Below, piece after piece: positions 7,152-13,161 of a stretch of 14,953 nucleotides of DNA; the first letter of the stretch is position 1, and each line of letters starts with the position of its first letter. The DNA is from BP-133 sp040756995 (lineage in GTDB: Bacteria > Actinomycetota > Acidimicrobiia > IMCC26256 > BP-133): contig JBFLYK010000089.1 of NCBI GenBank assembly GCA_040756995.1, forward strand, positions 1-14,953, written 5' to 3'. The notes beneath the pieces were generated by a model. It searched no databases. It saw only the letters and a program-made list of their open reading frames with translations, and had not been told where the DNA came from. A program made the translations under genes and the position numbers.

Positions 7152-8208
7152 GGGAAGCGACCTGGAGTCGGTCCTCGAGGAGGTCCGGAGCCGGTTCGGT
7201 GACTCGGTCACGATCGTGGAGGCCAACCGTCTGCGCAAAGGCGGTGTCGGCGGCTTCTTCGCCCGGGAGCGCTTCGAGGTCGTCGTCGACGTCGACGACG
7301 AGCCTTCCCCGATCCCGGCGGAGTTCGGGATGGAGGCCACCGAGGACTTCTGCGAACGCCTCCTCAGCATGGCCGACGGCGTGAACGACGTCAGCGATTA
7401 CGAGCCTGCGGCGCCGGCCCCGGCGGTGTCGACGGAACAGCCGTCGTTCTCCGCCGTGCTGGACAGCATCACCGCCCACATGGAAGCGACCCCCGGGCCC
7501 TCGGTGCGGACGCCGGTCCCCGAGCCGAAGCCGGGCATCGACAGCCGGGCGCTGGCCCGCATCGGGCTTCCCGAGGACCTCCGCCGGGCGGCGCTCACGA
7601 ATCCGGCCCCGGCCGACGACACCGATCTCTCGGCGTGGCTGGTGGGCCTCCTCGAGCACCTGCCGCAGCCCGAGCCGCTACCCCGGGGTCAGGGGGCGGT
7701 CATCGTCGTGGCCGGCGCCCGGGACACCGCCCTCAAGCTGGCCCGCTCGATGGTCGATGAGCTCGGCCTTGACGACGAAGCGCTGCTGATCGCCTCTTCG
7801 GGCTACACCGGCCGGTCCCGGGCCATCCCGGGCCACCGCCGGCTCCGTGACCCCGAGGCCGCCGGCGAAGCCCGGCGCAGCTGGCGCCGCCGGCCCCGGC
7901 CGACGGTCGTGGCGGTCGAGGCCCCGACCGGGCGGCCCGGTCAATGGGCCCGCCGCGTCATCGACGCCCTCGAGCCCACCATGGTGTGGGCCGCCGTCGA
8001 TGCCTCCCGCAAGCCTGAGGACGTCTTCGACTGGTCGGAGCAGCTCGGCGGCTTCGATGCCCTGGCCGTCACCGATCTCGACCACACGGTGAGCCCGGCG
8101 GCCGTGCTGCAGTGCGGCATCCCGGTCGGTCGGCTCGAGGGCCGCCCGGCCACGCCGCTGCTGTGGGCGTCGCACCTGGCGCCGAGGTTGGCGGACCGAC
8201 CGGAATGA
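7132..8208 (+). CDS. flhF: FlhF-like protein with degenerate SRP-type GTPase domain
   Basis: 358 residues. The N-terminus (1-54) matches the FlhF B domain: LQRCEGSDLESVLEEVRSRF, then a Gly-Phe patch and basic turn (KGGVGGFFARERFEVVV at 36-52), as in FlhF proteins with GGFLGLFKKK. A Pro/Ala-rich linker follows (91-135), then a small helical segment (138-180). Residues 188-355 have the length and order of the FlhF G domain, but the nucleotide motifs are gone. The P-loop position reads AGARDTALKLA (194-204) where GPTGVGKTTT is expected, G3 reads VEAPTGR (262-268) instead of DTAGR, and G4 reads TDLDH (314-318) instead of TKLDE. The end (CGIPVGRLEGRPATPLLWAS) still follows FlhF. Active FlhF GTPases place flagella and recruit the base; this one probably cannot bind GTP normally. 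The TTG start overlaps flhA by 20 bases with GGGAG at 7118-7122. Confidence 0.72.
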   Translation: MSLQRCEGSDLESVLEEVRSRFGDSVTIVEANRLRKGGVGGFFARERFEVVVDVDDEPSPIPAEFGMEATEDFCERLLSMADGVNDVSDYEPAAPAPAVSTEQPSFSAVLDSITAHMEATPGPSVRTPVPEPKPGIDSRALARIGLPEDLRRAALTNPAPADDTDLSAWLVGLLEHLPQPEPLPRGQGAVIVVAGARDTALKLARSMVDELGLDDEALLIASSGYTGRSRAIPGHRRLRDPEAAGEARRSWRRRPRPTVVAVEAPTGRPGQWARRVIDALEPTMVWAAVDASRKPEDVFDWSEQLGGFDALAVTDLDHTVSPAAVLQCGIPVGRLEGRPATPLLWASHLAPRLADRPE

Positions 8209-8267
8209 GCCCGGAGTTCGGCGAGACCGCCGATCCGAACGCCGTCACCCCGGGAGGTGCCCGATGA
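8205..8267 (+). CDS. Possible 20-codon translational-coupling ORF
   Basis: ATG at 8205 overlaps the TGA of the flhF-like gene (ATGA 8205-8208). The frame runs 20 codons (MSPEFGETADPNAVTPGGAR) to a TGA at 8265-8267, which overlaps the ATG of the next gene (ATGA 8264-8267). This gives an unbroken relay of two ATGA junctions. It may be only a device that carries ribosomes from one gene to the next, or chance. No peptide function is suggested. Confidence 0.3.
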   Translation: MSPEFGETADPNAVTPGGAR

Positions 8268-8605
8268 ATCCCAACACCGTGTTCTCCGCCAGCCTCGTCG
8301 CGAGCCTGGTGCTGTGGTTTCCCTCGATGCAGGCCTGCCTGCGGGGCGACCTCGACCTGACGCCCGCCGCCCTGCGCTACCTCCTCGCCCTGACCCTGTC
8401 CCGCCTGGCGATGAACTTCCTCGCCCGCCTGATCAACGCCTACCGCACCGCCCAGCTCCCGGAGCCGTCCGGCGAGGCCGCGCCGGCGGCCGGCTCGTCG
8501 GCATCCCCGTCGCTGACGGCCGAGACCGACGCGACACCGCATCGGCGCCGCACCGACCGGATGCCGGCGGAGGGCGACGGCGACCCCGGCCAGCTGGCCG
8601 CCTGA
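8264..8605 (+). CDS. Small hydrophobic protein downstream of flhA-flhF, unknown function
   Basis: 113 residues, not recognised. ATG at 8264 has a strong GGGAGG at 8252-8257, six bases away. Residues about 5-26 (TVFSASLVASLVLWFPSM) are a likely transmembrane helix. Residues 34-58 (AALRYLLALTLSRLAMNFLA) form a second hydrophobic or amphipathic helix with Arg at regular intervals. Residues 64-113 are Pro/Ala/Glu-rich and probably disordered. It follows the flhF-like gene by 55 bases in the same direction and is likely in the flagellar transcript, so a flagellar or membrane-placement role is possible. That rests on position only. Confidence 0.68.
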   Translation: MNPNTVFSASLVASLVLWFPSMQACLRGDLDLTPAALRYLLALTLSRLAMNFLARLINAYRTAQLPEPSGEAAPAAGSSASPSLTAETDATPHRRRTDRMPAEGDGDPGQLAA

Positions 8606-8606
8606 C

Positions 8607-8634
8607 GGCCGGCGGGCAGGCCGGGGCGCCGGCC
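8607..8634. terminator. Bidirectional hairpin between convergent genes
   Basis: GGCCGGCG (8607-8614) and CGCCGGCC (8627-8634) are perfect 8-bp inverted arms around a 12-base loop. They fill the 34-base gap between the stop of the plus-strand hydrophobic protein gene and the stop of the minus-strand thiolase-like gene. The position fits a shared terminator. There is no T tract on either side, so support is structural only. Confidence 0.48.
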
Positions 8635-8639
8635 TCCGG

Positions 8640-10148
8640 CTAGACGGCCAGACGGTTCACGGTCCCGTCGGTGGTGAGCTCCACCGACCGGTCGGCCCAC
8701 TCCTCGGTGACCATCGACGCCAGCGTCGCCGGGTCGGTGGCGTTGGCCAGGGCCCGCCGCCCGTCCGGCGTCAGGGTGGCCAGCACTCCGAGGACCGGTT
8801 CACCCTCCCGGCCGTATTGCACGACCGTCGCCTCCACGGTGGCCGGCCCGGCGTAGGCGCCGGCCGCAATCCGGGCCGGCGTCGCTTCGATCCCGGCCTT
8901 CGTGGCCGCCGGGTCCGCCCGGACGTAGCCGCGCTCCGGCGGCGTCGTGGAGTAGATCCCGGCCGAATGCTTGGTCAGGTAGTAGCCCAGACCGGTCACC
9001 ATGCCCAGCGACCCCGGATCGGCCCGGCAGGCGTCGACCATGGCCGCCACGGCGTGGGACACGTAGTTGTTGCCCGGCCCGCCGAAGAACGACAGGCCGC
9101 CGGTGACGGTGAGCGGCCGTTCGTCGCCCCCCTCGGCGCCGGCCAGGCCGAGCTCCTTCATGGCCATCTGGACGGCGGACGGGAAGCAGGAGTAGAGGTC
9201 GAAGCGGGCGATGTCGTCGACGCCGACGCCGGCCGCGGCCAGGGCGTCGCCGGTCGTCGCCCGCAGACCCGGCGACTCGGCCAGCGACCACCGCTCGGTG
9301 AAGAACTGGCGGTCGGCGCCGTCGGCGCCGGCGTGGAGGTAGACCAGCCGGTCGTCGGCCACGCCCGCCGCCCGGGCCGCCTCCGCCGAGCACAGCAGGA
9401 CCGCTCCCGCCTGGTCGGTGAAGATGTTGGCGTTCATGAGCTTGGTATAGGGATAGGTCACCATCCGGTTGGCCGGGCTGGGCGTGCGGATCTCCTCCGC
9501 CGACCACGCCTTCTGCGACCAGGCGGAGGCCCGGGTGCCCGACACCGCGGCGAAACGGGCCCACAGCTCCGACACCACCCGGCGGTGCTCCTCGAGGTCG
9601 CGTCCCGCCGTCGCCCGCAGCGCCGCCTCGAACAGGGGATAGACGACGTTGGGCAGGGCCACCTGGTGGGCGGCCTCGTCGTCGCTCCACCCCGGCCGGT
9701 CGTCGCCCACCAGCGGGGCGGGCTCGCCGGGCGGGAGCGGCTGGTCGAGCTCGGCGATCGCCTGGGCCGGCGCCTTCTTCCGGCTGTGGATGTTCTCCAC
9801 CCCGACGATCAGGGCCACGTCGAGGCGGCCGGCGGCGATCTCGGCCCCGAGGTCGTTGAGCAGATATTGCGGCAGGTTGCCCCCGATCCGGCTCTGGAGG
9901 GTGCGCACCCCGTCGAGTCCCAGCCGCTCGGCCACGAGACCCCCCGGGTCGGGATGGCGGAGCGAGATGCTCATGACCGAGGCCACGAGCTCCACCCGCT
10001 CCAGCAGCCGGCCCCCGGCATCGGCGCCGGCCCGCCGGGCGGCTTCGACCGCCAGATCCAGGGCACCGAGGAGATCCGGACCGGACGTGGCGTGCTGCAC
10101 GATCTCGCCACAGCCGGCGACGGCGGGGTTCCGGGAGGCGTTGCTCAT
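8640..10148 (-). CDS. Thiolase-like protein (TLP1/SCP-x-type, annotated as acetyl-CoA acetyltransferase)
   Basis: 502 residues with a thiolase-superfamily fold and an extra C-terminal domain (about 415-502), the layout of mycobacterial thiolase-like protein type 1. Recognisable segments are IGGNLPQYLLNDLGAE (88-103), ALIVGVE (112-118), FDLYSCFPSAVQMA (316-329), TGGLSFFGGPGNNYVSHAVA (349-368) and GLGYYLTKHSAGIYST (386-401). The residues expected of active thiolases are changed. The nucleophile loop has GGN and no Cys, the GHPxGA His is replaced by GGPGNNY, and the second Cys loop reads GLGYY. Cys321 and His394 remain as possible functional residues. It may handle acyl-CoA or a lipid but thiolysis activity is doubtful. 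ATG at 10148 lacks a clear Shine-Dalgarno. The phosphotransferase gene lies 56 bases upstream on the same strand, so cotranscription is possible; a TetR-like repeat sits in the gap. Confidence 0.82.
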   Translation of the reverse strand: MSNASRNPAVAGCGEIVQHATSGPDLLGALDLAVEAARRAGADAGGRLLERVELVASVMSISLRHPDPGGLVAERLGLDGVRTLQSRIGGNLPQYLLNDLGAEIAAGRLDVALIVGVENIHSRKKAPAQAIAELDQPLPPGEPAPLVGDDRPGWSDDEAAHQVALPNVVYPLFEAALRATAGRDLEEHRRVVSELWARFAAVSGTRASAWSQKAWSAEEIRTPSPANRMVTYPYTKLMNANIFTDQAGAVLLCSAEAARAAGVADDRLVYLHAGADGADRQFFTERWSLAESPGLRATTGDALAAAGVGVDDIARFDLYSCFPSAVQMAMKELGLAGAEGGDERPLTVTGGLSFFGGPGNNYVSHAVAAMVDACRADPGSLGMVTGLGYYLTKHSAGIYSTTPPERGYVRADPAATKAGIEATPARIAAGAYAGPATVEATVVQYGREGEPVLGVLATLTPDGRRALANATDPATLASMVTEEWADRSVELTTDGTVNRLAV

Positions 10149-10182
10149 GACCGGAGCGTACCGACGCTGCCTCGCGTCTCTC

Positions 10183-10196
10183 TGACCGACCGGTCA
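10183..10196. promoter_or_regulatory. Candidate TetR-family operator upstream of the thiolase-like gene
   Basis: TGACC-GACC-GGTCA is an inverted repeat with 5-bp arms and a 4-base spacer. Read on the minus strand it is TTGACCGGTCGGTCA (10197-10183). This resembles the ACCGACCGGTCGGT class of TetR-type sites known from fatty-acid and aromatic degradation regulators. It lies 35 bases from the thiolase-like start, suitable for repression. No regulator gene is in the window, and GC-rich short repeats arise easily. Confidence 0.38.
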
Positions 10197-10204
10197 AGTA
10201 CGAC

Positions 10205-11074
10205 CTAGCCGCGCTCCCAGCGCTCCCGGGTGGCCCGGGCCTCCCTGACCCGCTCGACCGTCATGTCGATCCGGCGCCGGTCCCACTCCGCCGGCGCGAA
10301 CTTCGTCACCAGGTCGGCCAGCAGGCGGATGGCCAGCCAGTGGTGGAGGACGCCGGCCGCCCGCCGGTCCTTCGTCGTCCGCTCCACCTCGTCGAGGACG
10401 AGCGCCCGGTCCTCGGCCTCCTCCAGCCGGGGCCAGAGCATGAGCAGGTCCTGGTGGGCCGGCGCCCGGGTGAGGAACTCCCAGTCGATGATCGTGACGG
10501 TGGCCTTCGAGGCGTCGAACAGGATGTTGTGGAGGACGTAGTCGCCGTGGGCCAGCGTGTCGCGGGGCAGGGCGGCGGCTGCCGCCCGGGTCGCCTTGAA
10601 CTCGGCAGGCGAGAGGGGGCTGCGGACGATCCGTGACACCCGGACCAGCCCGGCCCACCGGCCGCCGCCGTGGGCGGCCACCGGCGCCCGGAGGCTGGGC
10701 GGCTCCTCGGCGGCGGTGGCGATCGCCTCGGCCGCCCCGATGGCCGCCTCCACGTAGGCCCGCCCGCTCGTCACCCCGTCGTTGACCGCCCGGGTGGTGG
10801 CCAGCCACTGCGCCCGCTGCTCGACCACGCCCGGTACGGGAATGCCGTTGCGGGCGGCCCAGGCCAGGCGCTCGGCCTCCTCCCGGATGCGGCTCCGGGT
10901 GCGGTCGTCGTGGGCGATGTGGATCGCGCAGTCCGTCGTCAAACCGACCCACGGCTGGCCCGGGCGCGTGGTCACCAGGGCCGGCCGTTCACCGAGCACG
11001 GCCGTAACTTCAGCGATTACTTCCTCTATATCCACGTCTTCAACATTGAAAGCAGAGGACAGACAGGTCATCAT
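10205..11074 (-). CDS. APH/choline kinase-fold phosphotransferase
   Basis: 289 residues from the preferred ATG at 11074. The C-terminal lobe carries the catalytic loop HGDYVLHN at 176-183 (Asp178, Asn183) and the metal-binding IDWEF at 196-200 (Asp197), the pattern of the APH phosphotransferase family. In the N-lobe the conserved Glu helix is visible (IREEAERLAWAARNGIPVPG, 63-82). The strand that normally carries the ATP-binding Lys reads AIHIAHDD, with His in that place. Substrate is unknown: small molecules, acyl-CoA pathway intermediates or antibiotics are all possible, and the fold alone is not evidence of resistance. The frame continues to an ATG at 11161, but that adds a basic low-complexity 29-residue leader not typical of the family. 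ATG at 11071 is an equal alternative. The first 70 coding bases are notably AT-rich. Confidence 0.78.
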   Translation of the reverse strand: MMTCLSSAFNVEDVDIEEVIAEVTAVLGERPALVTTRPGQPWVGLTTDCAIHIAHDDRTRSRIREEAERLAWAARNGIPVPGVVEQRAQWLATTRAVNDGVTSGRAYVEAAIGAAEAIATAAEEPPSLRAPVAAHGGGRWAGLVRVSRIVRSPLSPAEFKATRAAAAALPRDTLAHGDYVLHNILFDASKATVTIIDWEFLTRAPAHQDLLMLWPRLEEAEDRALVLDEVERTTKDRRAAGVLHHWLAIRLLADLVTKFAPAEWDRRRIDMTVERVREARATRERWERG

Positions 11075-11289
11075 GGGGCACTCTGGAGTTAAAAGGTGGG
11101 CCACGGAACGTGACGACAGATCTGCTCCGAGCGCGCCGCGACGGCGGGTTTGCCGGTGCATTTCTGCTGGTCAGCGCCACAGCAATGCCCTCCGATCCAC
11201 CTTCTCTTCCGGTTCGCGTCATGAACCCCGTCCGTAAGCGTTCAGTCATCACCGGGTATTCGAGACGGCCGAGCTGGGGTTCGACCACT

Positions 11290-11308
11290 CCGCGTAAACC
11301 ATACGCGG
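11290..11308. promoter_or_regulatory. Inverted repeat CCGCGTA-N5-TACGCGG
   Basis: Perfect 7-bp arms (11290-11296 and 11302-11308) around AACCA, 67 bases before the chosen start of the glycosylphosphotransferase. The form suits a dimeric repressor operator or a leader hairpin. The AT-containing centre (TAAACCATA) could overlap a promoter -10. No cognate regulator is visible. Confidence 0.4.
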
Positions 11309-11363
11309 CGTGGTGCGCCAGTCTGCCCGGGGCCGTCATGTCTGGGGAATGACGACCAACTAC

Positions 11364-11368
11364 GGAGG
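11364..11368 (+). promoter_or_regulatory. Ribosome-binding site that decides the glycosylphosphotransferase start
   Basis: GGAGG stands 7 bases before the GTG at 11376. Upstream in-frame candidates, ATG 11349 and GTG 11310, have no comparable site at proper spacing, so the GTG is preferred. Confidence 0.6.
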
Positions 11369-11375
11369 TGACTGG

Positions 11376-12923
11376 GTGGCATCCGCCACGCAACACTCGC
11401 GACGGGCCGCGCCGGCCGTTGAGGCCCCGGCTGTCGAACCGTCGCCGACCCCGACGCGGGCCAGCTCCGGGCGGGGATCGCAGTCGCTGCGGCGCATCCT
11501 GGTCCTACTCGACGCCACGGCCGTCGTGGCCGCCTGGGCCATCGCCCTCGTCCTTCCCGACGGGCTCGACAAGCCCGGCGTCGCCCAGATCCCGAACCTG
11601 ATCATGGCCGTGGTGGTGGCCACCGGCGCCTCCCTGGCGATGATCGCCTCCCAGCGCCTCTACCTGGCCCGCGTCTGTTCGGTGCGGGCCGTGGAGACGG
11701 TCCGGCTGGGCCGCACCGCCGTCCTCACCGCCCTCCTCCTCCAGGCCGGTGAGCGGCGCCTGGGGATCCACCTCTCCCTCAACGAGGTCATCGGCGGCGC
11801 CGCCGTCTGCTTCGCCTTCCTCACCGCCTCTCGCGACGGGTACCGGGCCTGGCTCAAGGCCCACCGCCGGGCCGGGCGCCACAGCCGCCCGATCGTCATC
11901 ATCGGCGCCAACGAGGAGGGTTTCGATCTCTACCGCCTCGTCGGCAACCACCCCGAGCTCGGCTTCCGGGTCTGCGGCATCGTGGGCAGCCCGTCCGAGG
12001 TGGCCGACCGGGGCTACGACGTTCCCTGGCTGGGCGACATCAACCACGTGGTCGACGCCGTGCGGCTGGCCGGCGCCAACGGCGTCCTGGTGGCCGCCAG
12101 CGCGCTGCCCTCGGCCCAGCTGAACCGGGTGGTCCGCGACCTCCTCGTGGCCGGCGTCCACGTCCACCTCTCCAGCGGCATCCGGGGCATCGACGTGCGC
12201 CGCATGCGGGCCCAGCCGATGGCCCACGAGCCCCTCTTCTACCTCGAGCCGGTCTCCCTGGCCCGCTGGCAGGTCGTCACCAAGCGGGCGCTCGACCTCG
12301 TGCTGTCGGGGATCGGGCTCCTCCTGGCCGCGCCGGTGCTGGCCGCCTGCGCCCTGGCCATCAAGCTCACCGACAAGGGCCCGGTCTTCTTCAAGCAGCA
12401 GCGCGTCGGGCAGGACGGCAAGCCGTTCACGATCCTCAAGCTGCGGACGATGGTGGTCGACGCCGAGGCCCGCCTCGCCGACCTGATGGAAAAGAACCAG
12501 CGGGAGGGCGTGCTCTTCAAGCTGTCCGACGACCCCCGGGTCACCAAGGTCGGCAAGATCCTGCGGGCCACCAGCCTCGACGAGCTGCCCCAGCTCATCA
12601 ACGTGGTCCGGGGCGACATGAGCCTCGTCGGCCCCCGTCCCGCCCTGCCGATCGAGGTCGCCCAGTTCGACGAGGAGCTGCTGGCCCGGCAGCGGGTCCG
12701 CCCCGGGATCACCGGCCTGTGGCAGGTGGAGGCCCGCGACAGCGCCTCGTTCCAGGCCTACCAGCGGCTCGACCTCTTCTACGTCGAGAACTGGTCGGTC
12801 AGCCTCGACCTGGCCATCCTCCTCTCGACCGTCCAGACCGTGGCGTCCCGGGGCATCCGGGCCTTCCGCAAGCGGACGGCTCCCGCCGCCGACAGCGCCT
12901 CGGTCTCCTGGCTGCTCGACTGA
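11376..12923 (+). CDS. Polyprenyl glycosylphosphotransferase (exopolysaccharide-initiating sugar transferase)
   Basis: 515 residues from GTG 11376. It is expected to move a sugar-1-phosphate from a nucleotide sugar to undecaprenyl phosphate at the membrane, the first step of exopolysaccharide or capsule synthesis (WcaJ/WbaP/EpsE family). A Pro/Ala-rich tail (1-36) precedes hydrophobic segments at about 41-60, 73-92, 112-122 and 137-150. A Rossmann-like domain follows (RPIVIIGANEEGFDLYRLVG, 171-190). The catalytic bacterial sugar transferase domain covers 300-500: the re-entrant helix (KRALDLVLSGIGLLLAAPVL, 303-322), GPVFFKQQRVGQDGKPFTIL (335-354), KLRTMVVDAE, then DDPRVTKVGKILRATSLDEL (385-404) with the Asp-Glu pair, NVVRGDMSLVGPRP (409-422) and RPGITGLWQVEARD (442-455). 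Length is normal. The sugar cannot be read from sequence. It may share a transcript with the sulfate-activation gene downstream. Confidence 0.93.
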   Translation: MASATQHSRRAAPAVEAPAVEPSPTPTRASSGRGSQSLRRILVLLDATAVVAAWAIALVLPDGLDKPGVAQIPNLIMAVVVATGASLAMIASQRLYLARVCSVRAVETVRLGRTAVLTALLLQAGERRLGIHLSLNEVIGGAAVCFAFLTASRDGYRAWLKAHRRAGRHSRPIVIIGANEEGFDLYRLVGNHPELGFRVCGIVGSPSEVADRGYDVPWLGDINHVVDAVRLAGANGVLVAASALPSAQLNRVVRDLLVAGVHVHLSSGIRGIDVRRMRAQPMAHEPLFYLEPVSLARWQVVTKRALDLVLSGIGLLLAAPVLAACALAIKLTDKGPVFFKQQRVGQDGKPFTILKLRTMVVDAEARLADLMEKNQREGVLFKLSDDPRVTKVGKILRATSLDELPQLINVVRGDMSLVGPRPALPIEVAQFDEELLARQRVRPGITGLWQVEARDSASFQAYQRLDLFYVENWSVSLDLAILLSTVQTVASRGIRAFRKRTAPAADSASVSWLLD

Positions 12924-12934
12924 GGAACGCCTGC

Positions 12935-13063
12935 GTGACATTCGCACCTTGCTTACGGGAGGGGGGCTGCTGCGGCGGCCCCCTTTCTGCTTGTCGGGAA
13001 GGCCTTGTCGGCAATCGTCCGGTTCCTCCCTCTGCCGCCCATGGCGGTGAACCTGTACCTTGA
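12935..13063 (+). CDS. Candidate cysteine-rich leader ORF upstream of the sulfate-activation gene
   Basis: GTG at 12935 opens a 42-codon frame with GAGGA at 12922-12926, eight bases away, starting 11 bases after the previous stop. The peptide begins MTFAPCLREGGCCGGPLSAC and has Cys at 6, 12, 13 and 20. The tandem TGC TGC codons (12968-12973) fall at the 5' arm and loop of a strong hairpin (12962-12983). Polycysteine leader ORFs acting as cysteine-responsive attenuators are known upstream of sulfur genes in mycobacteria; this arrangement resembles them. Against it, Gly, Cys and Pro codons are frequent by chance in GC-rich spacers, and the frame runs on well past the Cys codons. Confidence 0.4.
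   Translation: MTFAPCLREGGCCGGPLSACREGLVGNRPVPPSAAHGGEPVP
12961..12987 (+). terminator. Terminator- or attenuator-like hairpin between the sugar transferase and sulfate-activation genes
   Basis: GGGGGC (12962-12967) pairs with GCCCCC (12978-12983). The loop can extend the stem further with G-U pairs, and TTT (12984-12986) then TCTGCTT follows. It lies 38 bases after the sugar transferase stop. It could simply end that transcript, or work as an attenuator with the overlapping Cys-rich ORF. Confidence 0.55.
12990..13011 (+). repeat. Short direct repeat CTTGTCGG x2
   Basis: CTTGTCGG occurs at 12990-12997 and again at 13004-13011, a 14-base period, just after the hairpin. It could be a regulator half-site pair or chance. 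No known operator is recognised. Confidence 0.3.
13056..13061 (+). promoter_or_regulatory. Weak candidate -10 element for the sulfate-activation gene
   Basis: TACCTT fits the TANNNT pattern of a primary-sigma -10, inside an AT-richer patch (13053-13072) in otherwise GC-rich sequence. No convincing -35 stands 16-18 bases upstream. If used, transcription would start near 13068 with a leader of about 94 bases, and the Cys-rich ORF would not be on this transcript. Confidence 0.28.
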
Positions 13064-13150
13064 AATCCTTAGGTCCCGGCGACGCGATGGGCCTCGGCGC
13101 GCCGCCGGGAAGCACCGTGCCCGCCGGGCCCCCCTCGATTTCTCCCCCCC

Positions 13151-13155
13151 GGAGG
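13151..13155 (+). promoter_or_regulatory. Ribosome-binding site that decides the TTG start of the sulfate-activation gene
   Basis: GGAGG stands 6 bases before TTG 13162. The frame is open further upstream to 13060, but that part has no such site and encodes a Pro/Gly-rich stretch unlike ATP sulfurylases. Confidence 0.75.
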
Positions 13156-13161
13156 GACACA

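Larger units (their letters stand above)
11075..11375. other. Divergent intergenic region
   Basis: 301 bases between the phosphotransferase (minus) and the glycosylphosphotransferase (plus), with visibly lower GC than the genes. It holds TTTTAAC on the minus strand (11096-11090), a possible -10 for a nearly leaderless phosphotransferase transcript. On the plus strand there is GGGTAT (11254-11259) with GTAA 16 bases before it, a poor SigB/F-like match, and a perfect 7-bp inverted repeat at 11290-11308. No RNA gene or conserved riboswitch was recognised. Frames open through the region (for example 11110-11352 plus) look non-coding. Confidence 0.5.

Noticed and set aside
5990..7384. 464-codon plus-strand frame overlapping flhA
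   Set aside because: Arg/Gly/Pro-rich out-of-frame reading of flhA; no homology recognised.
8229..8236. Second sigma-28 -10 like element GCCGATCC before the small hydrophobic protein gene
   Set aside because: The bases 15 positions upstream are CCCG, not TAAA-like, so only the -10 core matches by chance.
8817..10208. 463-codon plus-strand frame across the thiolase-like gene
   Set aside because: Arg/Gly/Pro-rich shadow of a conserved minus-strand coding sequence, with no motif or ribosome-binding site.
11254..11259. GGGTAT as a SigB/SigF -10 for the glycosylphosphotransferase
   Set aside because: The paired -35 (GTAA) is poor and distance to the start is long (over 115 bases); kept only as a remark on the intergenic region.
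13064..13161. SAM-type riboswitch in the sat-cysC leader
   Set aside because: The leader is GC-rich and can pair in several ways, but no conserved SAM-riboswitch core was recognised.
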